From: Piromyces finnis
Taxonomy: Eukaryota > Neocallimastigomycota > Neocallimastigomycetes > Neocallimastigales > Neocallimastigaceae
Length of the DNA stretch: 64,000 bases
Assembly: GCA_002104945.1 (NCBI GenBank)
Contig: MCFH01000055.1
Span: 186,001-250,000, forward strand
Reading direction: 5' to 3'
Made by a program: the position numbers and the translations under genes. Under the pieces are notes generated by a model, which worked only from the letters and a program-made list of their open reading frames with translations, was not told the DNA's origin and did no database searches. Of this stretch, positions 1 to 11,800 are shown one piece after another (position 1 is the stretch's first letter; each line of letters begins with the position of its first letter).

Positions 1-2
1 AA

Positions 3-3000
3 ACCACTGAAGACTTTGAACCAGAAGTTGGATATCAAGATTTGTTTACAGTTGATTACAATACATTATTTGACAATAACAATGATGAATGTAATAATAA
101 ATCATGCAATTACGTATCTTGTGAAAATGTACCTACAAGTTTTACTACATGGACTTTAGATTCTGGTGCTTCTAATCATATTACCAAAGATATAGGAATT
201 CTCAAAAATGTTTTTGAACATGTAGAACCAATCAATTATGCAAATGGAGCGACTACAAAGTCAACACATATGGGTGAAGTAAATGGATCTATTAATGAAG
301 AACCAATAAAATTAGAAGATGTAATGTACATCCCAGATGTAAAACGAAATTTAATTTCTGTTGCCAAGTTAGTTAAAAGTGGCTACCAAATAATCTTTGA
401 TGAGAAGAACAATAATGTATTTGCATATATAAAAGATAAGAAAACAGATAATGTATACGAAGTTAAAGCAAATGAATATGATGTATTCAATTTGTACATC
501 AAAGAAGGTAATGTAGTTAATAATTACTCAATGTGCGATAATGTACGAAACAATGGTGAATACTGGCATAGAAGAATAGGGCATCTGAATTTCAACAATA
601 ATGATGAAAAGAACAATATTCACAATTGTACAATATGCATGAGAAGCAAAATGAAAGAAATCCCTCATAAAAGGTCAGATAGTAGAGCATCAAGTGTTTT
701 GGAACTAGTACACATCGATTTGGTAGGTCCAATCACACCATCAATTCATGACAACGTATACTTTTTAAGTATCTTAGATGATTACAGTCGATATGGATGG
801 GTAATATTTGTCAAGAATAAAAGTGATGTTTTCAAAGAATTTGGAAATTGGCTGAATAAAACTACTAATGAATTATCATCCAAAGTAAAATATCTTAGAA
901 GCGATAATGGAACTGAATTCACTTCTAATAACTTCAAGGAGTTATGTAACGAATATGGAATAACTCAACAATTCACCGTCCCTGGAAATCCGGAGCAGAA
1001 TGGAAGAGCAGAAAGATTCAATGGAAAGTTAATAAAAACTGCTACTGCAATGTTAATGGACGCAAGGTTATGTCGTCGCTTTTGGGAAGATGCTGTGAAA
1101 ACAGCGAACTATGTTCATAATCGAGTTCCGCACAGTGGAATTAATGGTGAAATACCATTTGAATTAATGTACAACAGAAAAGTTGATTATAAAAATTTAA
1201 GAGTATTTGGATGTAAAGTGTATTATTTAGATGACAGTAACATTCCAAAATTTCAAGACAAAACTAAGGAGGGAATCTTTATCGGATATGATGAATCTTC
1301 AGTAGGATACAGAATATTCGACATAAAATCAAGGAAAATTAAAGTGAAAAGAGTCGTAGGTTTTTTAGAAGAAGAACCTGGTGACTACAATTATAATTTA
1401 GAAAAAGAAAATAATAATGAAACATATAGTCAAGATACAGAAACTTTTCAAGTAAGGAACTTTAATTATATGTATGATAAAGAAAATGAAAACAATAACA
1501 ATAAAGACAAAAAAGAAAAGGACATTTCAAATGAAAATGATAAATTAATGAATGAAAACCTAGAAACACTCAATGATAAAACTAGTAATAAAGAAGACTT
1601 AAAAGAAGTAAATTATGAAGAAAAATTTAGAAATATAGAAGAAAAGCTGGATAAGCTCACGTCACTATTAAATAAAGAAAAAAATAATAGTTCTGAAAGT
1701 TTTATGCAAGTCTGCGAGGACACTAATGATAGTAATATGAGTATAGAAGACTCAGAAGAAGAAGACTTAAATCTCTTAGACTATATTAAACTAAAAGAAA
1801 AGAAAAAAGAACGTTTGAACAAAAATAATTACCAGAAAATTGAAGGAATGGAAGAAAATAAAGAAATTAAAATAAGTACTTCAATGGAATCTGTAAGTGA
1901 AACCAATAAAGAAAAAGAAAACAATAATGACATTTCAGGAAGTAACGACGGCAATATAAATAACTTTACCTTGGAAGAAAATAATTTAAAATATAATAAT
2001 TTAAAATATAATAGTGCTGACGAAACTGAAATTTGTGAAATTAAAGAAGTGAATATAAAGAGAAATGACGACAAGAAAAATAAAAATATAAACAGTAAAG
2101 ACAATTCAAATATATCAAAGGATAATAAAAGGAATAATAAATACCTGAATGCAAAAGGAAATGTTTATTTTATAGAAGAAAATTCAGACATTGTAAATAA
2201 AAATGAATTAATTGAAGAAGTATTAAAAATACCATCAGAAATGGAGATAAATGATTTAACTGGAGAAATTGACAATAATGATTTTTTAAATATCCTGAGT
2301 CCTGACATTGATTTAGGAACAAGAAAGAAAATTGATTTTGAAAATATTGAGAGTGTCAAAAATAATATAAATAAAAATAATAGAAAAGAAATAGAAAATA
2401 ATTATTCAAATGTAAAAGTAAATTATAAGAATGAAGAATATTATAAGAAAAATTACATACCTATTAATGAGAATGAAATAAGAAGAAATTTGAATAAAGA
2501 AAATATCAATATTCCTGAAGAAAAGTCCAAATTTAAAAATATTTCTGATGAAAAAGAAAGTAATTTAAATAATCAAAATAAAAAGGAATATAATTTGAGA
2601 AATTTAAAAAATAAAAATGAAATTAAAGATCCAATCAATAAAGATAAATCTAAGAAAAAATTTTTTGATAAGAAAAAGTTATTATCAAAACAAAATTTTT
2701 TGAATAAGAGAAATCTAAATAGAAAATTAAAATCCAATAAAAATTTTAAATTAAATGAAAATCATCCACCAAAGGAAGAAAAATTCCCAAGAAAGCGGAA
2801 ACTTGTTCCAAGTGAAGATGTCATAGAAGAAAAATTTAGTAAGCCACATGAACATGAACCAGAAAAGAAGAAAATTAAGGAAGTGGCGCTAACTATAGCA
2901 CAAATCAAGGAGCCAAATTCCTATAATGATATATTTAAAAGAAAAGATAAGGATAAGTGGATAAAAGCAATAGAAGCCGAATTGCTAAATATGAAAGAAA

Positions 3001-4427
3001 GAAAAGTGTTCAAAAGAATAGATGAAGTTCCAGAAGACGCCAATATTATTGATTCAAGATGGGTATTTAAGATAAAAAGGAATAGCACTGGTGAGATAGA
3101 AAAATACAAAGCTAGACTTGTAGCCAGAGGTTTTACACAAGAATATGGAGAAGACTACAATGAGACCTTTTCTCCTACTCTAAAACAAGACTCATTAAGA
3201 ATCCTAATAGGAATAGCTGCAATTAATAACTATAAAATCCATCAATTAGATGTTAAGGCCGCATATTTGTATGCAGATTTAAAGGAAGATATATATATGA
3301 AAGCACCTGAAGGAGATAAAATGTATAAAAAAGGATTATGGAAATTAAATAAAGCATTATATGGCTTAAAACAAGCAGCAAGAGAATGGAATAACAACAT
3401 CAGCAATACTCTCATTGAACTAGGATTTCAGAAATTAGTTAGCGAACCATGCATATTTATAAAGACCAAAAACAATAAATTAGTATGTTTAGTTGGAATA
3501 TATGTTGATGACATCCTAATAACTGGTAAAAAGGAAGAAATAGATAAAACTATTAAATTAATTAAAGAGAAATATGTTATCACGGATGTTGGTGATGCAA
3601 ATTTTATCATAGGAATCAAAGTAGAAACGTTAAAAGATGGGTATTTGTTACATCAAGAAAGGTATTTAAAGGATATATTACACAAATTTGGTTTAGAAAA
3701 CTGCAGAGGATCAAAGACAACTACACCAATCAAGAATGATGAACAACTCAATCAGCCTTTTGACCCTACTACTTATAGAGCTGCAATAGGAAGTCTTTTA
3801 TATTTAGCCATAGGTACTCGTCCAGATATCTTATTTTCAGTAACCAAAGCATCTAGGTTCTCACAAAATCCTACTATCCAAAATTGGAAGAATGTATTAC
3901 AAATATTCAAATATCTGAAAGAAAATCCTCATTATGGAATCCGTTTTGAAAGAAACTTAAATTTGAAGATTTTTGTAGATTCAGACTATGGGGGAGATGA
4001 AGAAACAAGAAAATCTACCACTGGATTTGTATTTTTATTGGGAAATGGACCAACAAGCTGGTACTCAAAACTGCAAAAATGTGTATCAACTTCAACCGCC
4101 GAAGCAGAATATTATGGACTTTGTGAATGCTCAAAGCAAGCTCTGTGGTATAGAAATATTTTTAGTGAATTAAAAATAAAGGAAGAATGCTTAAAAATCA
4201 ATATTGATAATCAAGCAACTATTTACAACGCAAATAATGAAACGATTAATCCAAAGTCAAAACATATTGATATTAAGTACCATAAAGTAAGAGAATTAAT
4301 TAAAGAAAATAAAATCAGTCTAGAATATATAAAATCAGAAGAAAATTTAGCAGATGGTTTTACTAAATACTTGAATAAAAATAAAATGAAAATATTTAGA
4401 GATAGTTTATTATATAAATACAAATAA
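3..4427 (+). CDS. Copia Pol polyprotein (partial at 5' end)
   Basis: The frame is open from the window edge with no ATG near the edge, so the true start is upstream. Residues are numbered from the TTG at 42. Aspartic protease DSGA at D40; GAG-pre-integrase/zinc region with WHRRIGH near 173 and CTIC; integrase catalytic D226, D288 and E324 with the DX35E spacing; RT first Asp D1070 and YVDD with D1156/D1157; RNase H D1313, the AEAEY glutamate near 1356 and a downstream NIDNQ. These make a copia-type Pol that cuts the polyprotein, copies RNA into cDNA and inserts it. Oddities: residues about 445-945 form a huge Asn/Lys/Glu-rich low-complexity spacer between integrase and RT ending in basic clusters (PRKRK, KKKIK) that could be a nuclear signal, and the His-to-Cys spacing of the zinc motif is short (about 14 residues). 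No internal stop. Confidence 0.93.
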   Translation, partial: TTEDFEPEVGYQDLFTVDYNTLFDNNNDECNNKSCNYVSCENVPTSFTTWTLDSGASNHITKDIGILKNVFEHVEPINYANGATTKSTHMGEVNGSINEEPIKLEDVMYIPDVKRNLISVAKLVKSGYQIIFDEKNNNVFAYIKDKKTDNVYEVKANEYDVFNLYIKEGNVVNNYSMCDNVRNNGEYWHRRIGHLNFNNNDEKNNIHNCTICMRSKMKEIPHKRSDSRASSVLELVHIDLVGPITPSIHDNVYFLSILDDYSRYGWVIFVKNKSDVFKEFGNWLNKTTNELSSKVKYLRSDNGTEFTSNNFKELCNEYGITQQFTVPGNPEQNGRAERFNGKLIKTATAMLMDARLCRRFWEDAVKTANYVHNRVPHSGINGEIPFELMYNRKVDYKNLRVFGCKVYYLDDSNIPKFQDKTKEGIFIGYDESSVGYRIFDIKSRKIKVKRVVGFLEEEPGDYNYNLEKENNNETYSQDTETFQVRNFNYMYDKENENNNNKDKKEKDISNENDKLMNENLETLNDKTSNKEDLKEVNYEEKFRNIEEKLDKLTSLLNKEKNNSSESFMQVCEDTNDSNMSIEDSEEEDLNLLDYIKLKEKKKERLNKNNYQKIEGMEENKEIKISTSMESVSETNKEKENNNDISGSNDGNINNFTLEENNLKYNNLKYNSADETEICEIKEVNIKRNDDKKNKNINSKDNSNISKDNKRNNKYLNAKGNVYFIEENSDIVNKNELIEEVLKIPSEMEINDLTGEIDNNDFLNILSPDIDLGTRKKIDFENIESVKNNINKNNRKEIENNYSNVKVNYKNEEYYKKNYIPINENEIRRNLNKENINIPEEKSKFKNISDEKESNLNNQNKKEYNLRNLKNKNEIKDPINKDKSKKKFFDKKKLLSKQNFLNKRNLNRKLKSNKNFKLNENHPPKEEKFPRKRKLVPSEDVIEEKFSKPHEHEPEKKKIKEVALTIAQIKEPNSYNDIFKRKDKDKWIKAIEAELLNMKERKVFKRIDEVPEDANIIDSRWVFKIKRNSTGEIEKYKARLVARGFTQEYGEDYNETFSPTLKQDSLRILIGIAAINNYKIHQLDVKAAYLYADLKEDIYMKAPEGDKMYKKGLWKLNKALYGLKQAAREWNNNISNTLIELGFQKLVSEPCIFIKTKNNKLVCLVGIYVDDILITGKKEEIDKTIKLIKEKYVITDVGDANFIIGIKVETLKDGYLLHQERYLKDILHKFGLENCRGSKTTTPIKNDEQLNQPFDPTTYRAAIGSLLYLAIGTRPDILFSVTKASRFSQNPTIQNWKNVLQIFKYLKENPHYGIRFERNLNLKIFVDSDYGGDEETRKSTTGFVFLLGNGPTSWYSKLQKCVSTSTAEAEYYGLCECSKQALWYRNIFSELKIKEECLKINIDNQATIYNANNETINPKSKHIDIKYHKVRELIKENKISLEYIKSEENLADGFTKYLNKNKMKIFRDSLLYKYK

Positions 4428-4440
4428 TGAATTTATAACT

Positions 4441-4449
4441 TTGGGGGAG
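4441..4449 (+). other. Polypurine tract of copia element
   Basis: TTGGGGGAG directly abuts the TGTG that begins the LTR. This is the usual place and look of the plus-strand primer in copia elements, and it stands out in an AT-rich background. Confidence 0.75.
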
Positions 4450-4684
4450 TGTGAAAATAAAATACATTACAAAATAATATTTTATGTATTTTTTATGTAT
4501 TTGTATTTTATAAAATTATAAATTAATATTGTACTACATTTTTATTCTTGGGTTATTTTTTAATAAAAAGATTTTAAGAAAGTTACAATATTTATATTAT
4601 AAAATAAATATAAATAAATAAAAGATTATAAAAACCCAAATAGTTTTATAAATAAATTTAAGTGTAAACTAAATTTATCTGACA
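4450..4684 (+). repeat. 3' LTR of copia element (right edge uncertain)
   Basis: It starts with TG immediately after the polypurine tract. The first ~95 bp recur at 17208 with only a few differences, which supports a dispersed LTR. The end at 4684 (ACA) is only one of several possible CA ends; similarity to the second copy is clear only to about 4545. Confidence 0.5.
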
Positions 4685-7600
4685 AAAAAGATAAAAATGT
4701 ATACAATAAATTTATTATTAAATATCTATCTATTTTTTGTGGTTAGGTTAATGAATGGTGATAAAAGAAAGAAAAAAAAATATATAAATATGATTTTGAA
4801 TTTTTATATATACTTTTTATTTTATTATAATTAATAATCAATGAATATTGTTTATTTAATTTTAAAATAAAGAAAGATCAAGTCAAGTTTATTTTTTAGT
4901 AAAAAAGATAATAATAATTTTTAAATATAATAATAAACATTTTTTATATTGCTTTGTTTTTGTTAATATTAATTAAAGCATCAATTTAAATATAATTTTT
5001 ATTTAATATTAAAAAAAAAAAAATAGAATTTGAGTGCTAATATCTAATATTAATAATTGTTAAAGTAATTATAAGATAAAGTATTTTCTTAATAAATATA
5101 CTTATTTATAGTAACAATAATAAATAAATATTATAAAGTATTATTATGATATTACATTTTATTGTAAAATTTCTTAACCTTTTAACTTATTTAATTTATG
5201 ATTTTGATGAAACACACGTGTTTTAATCAATGATACGAGTTATTTTTATGTAGAAAGAACTTTACTTTATTACGTTTCAATACTTCTATTTTGTCTAAAT
5301 ATATGTTTGTCCTGTCGTAATTAACTATTAAAATCTAACTAAAACAAGAAGCTTTGTTTAATAATAATATTCTCTAGTCTATTTATATTAATAAGGCCTA
5401 CTTAATAATTAGTTGTCCAATTAAGGCTGGAACAATATATTTATATTACATTGTTATATATTATACATCGTACATCGTAGAAAATAATTTATATTTATGA
5501 TTTATATTTATAAAAATTAAAAATTATTTTTTTATACAAATATCTTTGCTTTTTTTTAATTCTCAATATCCTTAGATATTGTACTATTTAATTCTTTGTT
5601 AGCAAGTTCCCTATTTTAAATATATGACAAATATTTATAATTTATATATAGTAATATTAAAAAAAAACACCAATATTTAAACTGGAAATAAAATTATTTT
5701 ATGTTTTAGCTAAAAAAAACTATGACTAATAAATTAATGAGTATCAAAAAAAAAAAGTTTTCTTTCTATCAAAAATATATTATAGCATTAACTGGATAAA
5801 AAAGAAAATAAATAAAGGATATTAATGATTAATAATGCTTAGAATGATTTAAAAAAAGTATTTTTTTATTTTAGGTTATTTTGACATAATTACTATTTCT
5901 ATATTTTATTGAGTAGCGAATACAACATCTGCTTATTGTAGTACTGGTGTTTCTTTTATTCTTATGTACTTTTTTTTTTTTAATTTAACCATTCATATTT
6001 AAAATGTCTATTCATTTATTAGTCATAATTTGATGATGAAAAATTAAATTAAAACTTTAAAAATTTAATATAAATAAAAAAAATTTTTTTTTTCTTAAAA
6101 TTGATAATTATAAACTAAATTATAATAAAATCTTATGGTTGTGGTTATTTTGATTAGGAACATTTAACTATGAACAAAGTATTGATTACCATTGTTTTGA
6201 TAAACTTAATAATAATACTTTAAGGATTATATAAACTATGTTTTGTATACAAAGGGAGAAATACTATTTATTACAAAATTTTATTGTTTTTTTTTTTTAA
6301 TGTTAAAGTTGTGATACAAATATTAGTATCAACATTACAAATGATAAAAAGGCGAATTGTTATTAAAAAATATGAGACAAAATATTTATAAGATAAGCAT
6401 ATTTTAATTTTACTTTATAAATGTGGGATAATCATCTAATGTCTTTACCTATCCAAATAATCTAAATATAGTATAATATTATATATTATATTATAATATT
6501 TAGTAAAATGAATACTAAAGAAGTTTGTACAAATGAAAGATTGTAATTACATTTTTTGTCTTCAATTGTAATGTATTTAATATTCCATGAACATTCCCCA
6601 CTTTTTTTTATTCTAGTAAAAAGGTTGTTCTACATTATTGTAATATATAATTTCATTGTCATTTTATATTGGTGTTGTTGTAGATATCATATCATTATGA
6701 CTTTTTTTGGTAGGTACACAAATATTCATAAAAATACATAAAAATATGATATATTGTTATGACTTCGGAATCATTTTTTTTTATTTCTTTAAATGGCAAC
6801 TAGCGTCATCTAATTTTTAATTTTAATTTAAAAGCCAATTTATAATTTTCTCCTGCCTGCTAATTACTTAATGATCATATTTTTATTAATTTTTTTTAAA
6901 CTTTTTTTTTTGACCCTCTTTTTTTATATTAAATTAAATTTAATATAATATTGGCTATTTTTAATTAAATAATATTCCATTACCCCTTTAATTTTGCAAA
7001 TCTTTTAATTTTAGTCATTTTAATTTATTTGTATAAATTAAATAATAATGGTTAGATTATAATTTTATTGAGATAGATTTTTCAGGGTGATTTCTAAAAA
7101 CGGAAATTTTTTGTAATTAATCTTCTTTTATTAATTAATATATAATTAATATTTTTTATCATCCCAATTTTTAATAATTAATAACCTTATTTATATTGAA
7201 GATTTACAATATATAAAGTTTATTTATAAGTGAATAAATAATATAAAAATGGTTGAAGAATAAATTCAATGCTATAGAGTAATCTTAATAGTAACTAATA
7301 CTTATTAAATAATTAATATTATTATATATTAGTTTATATTATTAATAAATCACATTATTTTTTCTTATTATTATGAATATATCATCATTGCTTTTTTAAA
7401 AAACATATGAAATTATTTTTTTTTGAAATGAAAATATTTTCATGGTTTATATATTTATAAGAATTTTTATTTTATCTATACAATATTATCATTATTTTAA
7501 AAAACTATAATTTTTTTTATATGCTTTATATTGCTTTATATTGTAGATACGTTTTGGTTTATTTCAAATTTTATATTAATAAATTTTGTTTATTAATCTA

Positions 7601-7752
7601 GAATATTTAGAATGTTCTATCAATAAAGCAAACATAAAAATAGAAAATATTTTTATTAATTAATAAGATTAAAAAAATTATATATCTAAAATTTCCCAAT
7701 CATACTTTATTAAAAATGTTCTATCAGTTTAGTATTGTTTTTATCTATATAA
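4685..7752. other. Gene-free AT-rich stretch
   Basis: Almost pure A/T with homopolymer runs and stops in all frames. The only open frame (6556-6741) starts with TTG and has no recognisable features. I see no gene, RNA or further element. Confidence 0.6.
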
Positions 7753-7992
<240 letters not shown>

Positions 7993-8267
7993 TCTATTTA
8001 GGAATGTTATTTAGTATTATTAATAAGCATAATAGTTAAGTAATAAAAATCAAAAAATTAACATTATGGTAATGACAATATGAAAAAAACTGTAATTTAC
8101 AACAATTTATGAAGATATAAACTATTTTAAATTAAAATATTGCTTTTATTTCTTAAATAAATGAAAAATTCAAATATATTTTGGTGTTATAAAAAAAAGT
8201 TAACTTATTAAAATCTATATATTAAAATATAAACTAAAAAGTTTTTATTTAAATTCTATATGATACT

Positions 8268-8282
8268 TATATACTTATTATT
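8268..8282. repeat. Target-site duplication, left copy
   Basis: The 15-mer TATATACTTATTATT immediately precedes the GC-richer element and recurs exactly after its poly(A) tail at 8820-8834. Confidence 0.85.
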
Positions 8283-8819
8283 CCTGGTTGTTAAGGCGTT
8301 TCCTTAGCATACATAAGGCTTCTGGTTCGACCCCGCAGATGTCAGTGCCTGTGGATTTTCCCACTGGGTTTGCCATGGGTTGGGTTATGATATTCAGGTA
8401 AGTATAAATGAACTTTCTAATTTACTACTATGATAATAACACTCGTCTAGCCGGCCTGAGAGGGTCTAGTGTACATGGTACATTCCAAATTAGAACTTAA
8501 TAAGTGGTGACTTAGGCTATGCCAAAAACACATAATATTCCTTAATCAATTTAAGTGTAAACATTAGGGGGCGGTTGACACGTGATCAAATTGACTATAA
8601 GAGGCTTAGCATTGTAGTTGTGAAATATCGTACAACGACATGCATCTAATGTACATGGATTAAGTGAGCGTCGAAGCTGAAGAAACAGTATGACAGACCA
8701 GGAGGGTCACAACCACCTAGCAATAGGAATGAGCCAACGTTTCTCTAAGAACCACCATTGGAGCTAACTCTGATCGATGGGAGAAATGCACTCGGAAGTT
8801 AAAAAAAAAAAAAAAAAAA
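8283..8819 (+). mobile_element. SINE-like, tRNA-headed retroposon with poly(A) tail
   Basis: A 537-bp island far richer in G+C than its surroundings. Near its 5' end are an A-box-like TGGTTGTTAAGG (8285-8296) and a B box GGTTCGACCCC (8324-8334). Between them is a 5-bp stem with a 7-nt loop (CCTTA, loop, TAAGG) resembling an anticodon arm. The element ends in 19 A residues (8801-8819) and is flanked by a perfect 15-bp direct repeat, the signature of target-primed reverse transcription. It has no long open frame. Together this indicates a tRNA-derived SINE: Pol III-transcribed and mobilised in trans by a LINE. The body after the head (about 450 nt) matches nothing I recognise. Only two bases precede the A box, so the tRNA acceptor stem is missing or the 5' end is slightly truncated. 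A processed pseudogene of a tRNA-like RNA is the main alternative. Confidence 0.85.
8285..8334 (+). promoter_or_regulatory. Internal Pol III promoter (A box and B box)
   Basis: The A box TGGTTGTTAAGG fits TRGYNNANNNGG, and the B box GGTTCGACCCC fits GGTTCGANNCC. They start 39 bp apart, a normal tRNA-type spacing. This is expected to drive transcription of the retroposon by RNA polymerase III. Confidence 0.7.
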
Positions 8820-8834
8820 TATATACTTATTATT
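8820..8834. repeat. Target-site duplication, right copy
   Basis: Exact second copy of the 15-mer at 8268-8282, directly after the 19-nt poly(A) tail. Confidence 0.85.
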
Positions 8835-11800
8835 AACTCTATTTCTAGTACAAAGATATAGACTATTAAACTATTTTTTAATTTATAATAATAATAAAAT
8901 GTATACAAACCCTCCATATTAGCCCATATATTAATGTATACAGGAATAACTTTTTATTTCATATTAAAACTATTTTTGGATAAAAAATGTTAAAAGAATT
9001 TAATATTTAATGTCAACCACGCCAATATAAATAATAAAGTTTGAATAAAAAATTATTGTAATTTAATTTATATTATTTTATATTTTATAAAAAATATTAA
9101 TATATGATAAATATATTACAATATACCATGATAATATATTTATAATAAATTTATATCAATATGAATATATTAATATATAGATTTTCTTTATATATACATT
9201 TTTTACTTTTTTTATTAAATTATTTAATATGATAATTATGATAATATTGTGGTAATAAATCATTGTTCTCTTTTTTTTTTTATTTTATATACTAATGTAT
9301 ATTAATGAGAATGAAAGTTTAATTGTTATCTGATTTATATACATCCGCTTTTCATAATATTTATAAATGTATTTTATATTATGCAATGAAATTTAAATTG
9401 ATGTGTTATAGAAAATCATGTATACTGCTGCTTTTGTATTAATTTTTATTAACATAAATAATATTAATAATGTCATTGTAATAAACTATTCAGTTTAATA
9501 TTTATAAAAATAAGTATAAATTTTCGGATAATTTTTTTATAAAATAAATTATTATTTACAAATCATATTGAATATTTTTTCCATTAATCATAACAATAAT
9601 TAAATATATATAATAATATTACTATTTTATTTTGTATTTCTCTAAACTTGTTAAAAATTAGTATTCCTAATTTTATAATATTAATAAAAATTTTTATTCT
9701 ATTCTAAAACATAGAATAATAACAAAATATTATTTTTATATGTTTTATATAATGAATTGGTAAATTTACCAAATTGCAATTATGCATTTCATTGTACAAT
9801 TACAATTACATTGTCCCATAAAATTAATATTTATTTTTTTATTTCCTTATTTCCTTTTTTCCTAATAAATAGATTTTGACAAATTATTAAATTAAATTAA
9901 TTTAAGAATTAATTTATTATGGAGTTTTTTTACCAATGTTTCGATGGCCAAAAACTTTATTAATAATTTCATCATAAAAAAGATAAATTATTAATACATT
10001 TTATGTATAGAAACTAATATGTATATTTAAATACAACCAATATGTAACATTGATATTAAAATATGATTAAAAATTAACAATAAGTATCATTTAAAAAGTA
10101 TTTATGTCATATAAAATTTTTATAATAATATAAAAATATATGTTACATTATTATTCAATTGTACATGATCATTTTATGGAAAAAAAAAAGAGGTATCTTA
10201 AATATAATAATAGATTATTAATATACCATAAAAAAAATTTTTTTTTACAAAATTTGGTTTAAAATAGTTTTAAATAAATTAATTTGTAATTATTAATTAA
10301 TTGAAAAGGTAAATCTCTTCATATAATTAATATGATATTTAATTAATATACTTATATATTATTTTTATGCTTTTATCTAATGATTAAATGATAAAAATTT
10401 TTTTCAATAACTAATAAATAAATAATTAATTAATAAATATCATATATAATTATGGAATTATTATTTTTAATTTAAAAACTATTAAAATAATAATATTAAT
10501 ATACATCATAATCATATTATATATTAAAATATATATAAATAAAAGAAAATCACTTTATTTTTTCTGTATTTTTTATTATAACAATTATGAACAGTAATAT
10601 TTAAAATCAACCATCTTAACATTATGATGAGTAATTCTATTATTTAAACAATTTTATTTTAAAGGTTATTCTTTCTATTCTTTATTTATATTTATTAATA
10701 ATTTCATATATTTGCATTAATTAAACCTATTTTAATTTCTAAAAATTTATTAGTAAATATTAAAATTTTTATTATCGACAAAAAAAGAAGCTTACTATAA
10801 CTATTATGAATAGTTTAAATTTATATTATAAATATATATTATTGTCATTAAAAAATATAAATTCTTTTTACTATAATATAAATATAATTTTAAAACTATT
10901 TTTATATCCACTTTTTGTATTTATGTTTATTTTTAAATTAAATTATCTTCCATATAAATGAAAAGAAAAAGTCAAAATAAAAAAATTTTTCTAGACTTTA
11001 ACCCAAAAAAAATATTCTTACTCCTTAAAATATAAAAACTTTCCGTTGAATGCTGATCATGAAATGAATAAAAATATTAAACTTTGAACCCTTGAAATTC
11101 AATTTTCCTTTGCGATTTTAATAGATTAAATGGATAGCCATTTTTTAAATATATATAGATATATAGAAAAAAAGAAAATTTCTTAAAAAATAAGTGGGTA
11201 ATGTGATTAACTATATTATTATAATAATTATTCTTTTTTAATATAAATTATTATTATTTTCTAAATGATAAAACTTAATGCTTAATTATAATTACTGCTT
11301 TATTAATAACTAACATTGGAATAAATTTCTTTTTTTTTTTTTCCTTTTCAGTATTTATATAGTATAGAAAGTTTATAAGCGTTTAGATAGAATATAAAAG
11401 AGTTTTATTACTTTTGCACATAACATTGAAAAACAAAAAGTATCTAAATGAATAATTTGTTTTATTTTCAATATATTTTCAATATATTCTAATTTATTTA
11501 TTTAACAATATATTATAGGTTGAAATTTTATTAGTATTATTTATCATTTTATATTTAATAAAATTTTTATAATAGCATTAATTAGAGTATAGCATCAATT
11601 TTTATTTTATAATAAATAAACTTTATTTAATAATTAAGAAATATAAAAGTTATTTTTATGTTTTTTATTTTTTAAAGTTAATCATTAGATATTCAGAACA
11701 TCAATTTATTTATATAAATTAAATTCGTACTTTATTTATTATAAAAAAATAAAGTTTTTAAACTTTATTTTCAAGAAATATTATTTATTTCATTTTCATA

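Larger units (their letters stand above)
1..4684 (+). mobile_element. Ty1/copia LTR retrotransposon, 5' part cut off by window edge
   Basis: The domain order protease, integrase, reverse transcriptase, RNase H in one reading frame is diagnostic of Ty1/copia elements (in Ty3/gypsy the integrase is last). Downstream of the stop codon lie a G-rich polypurine tract (4441-4449) and a sequence starting TGTG, the expected start of the 3' LTR. The 5' LTR, primer-binding site and gag lie outside the window. The right edge at 4684 is a guess based on a CA dinucleotide; without the 5' LTR or a target-site duplication it cannot be fixed. The pol frame is intact over 1.47 kb of codons, so the copy is young or was recently active. 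Confidence 0.9.

Noticed and set aside
1829-4423. Several minus-strand frames opposite copia pol
   Set aside because: Shadows of the A-rich pol coding strand, rich in Ser/Leu/Phe/Ile.
6556-6741. Small frame in the gene desert
   Set aside because: Non-ATG start, A/T-driven composition, no motif.
8283-8360. A functional tRNA gene
   Set aside because: The 5' acceptor half is missing, the anticodon loop has C at the usual U33 position, and the T stem has a mismatch; it is a tRNA-like SINE head.
8717-8917. Minus-strand frame overlapping the SINE-like element
   Set aside because: It runs through the poly(A) tail and target-site duplication and has no coding character.
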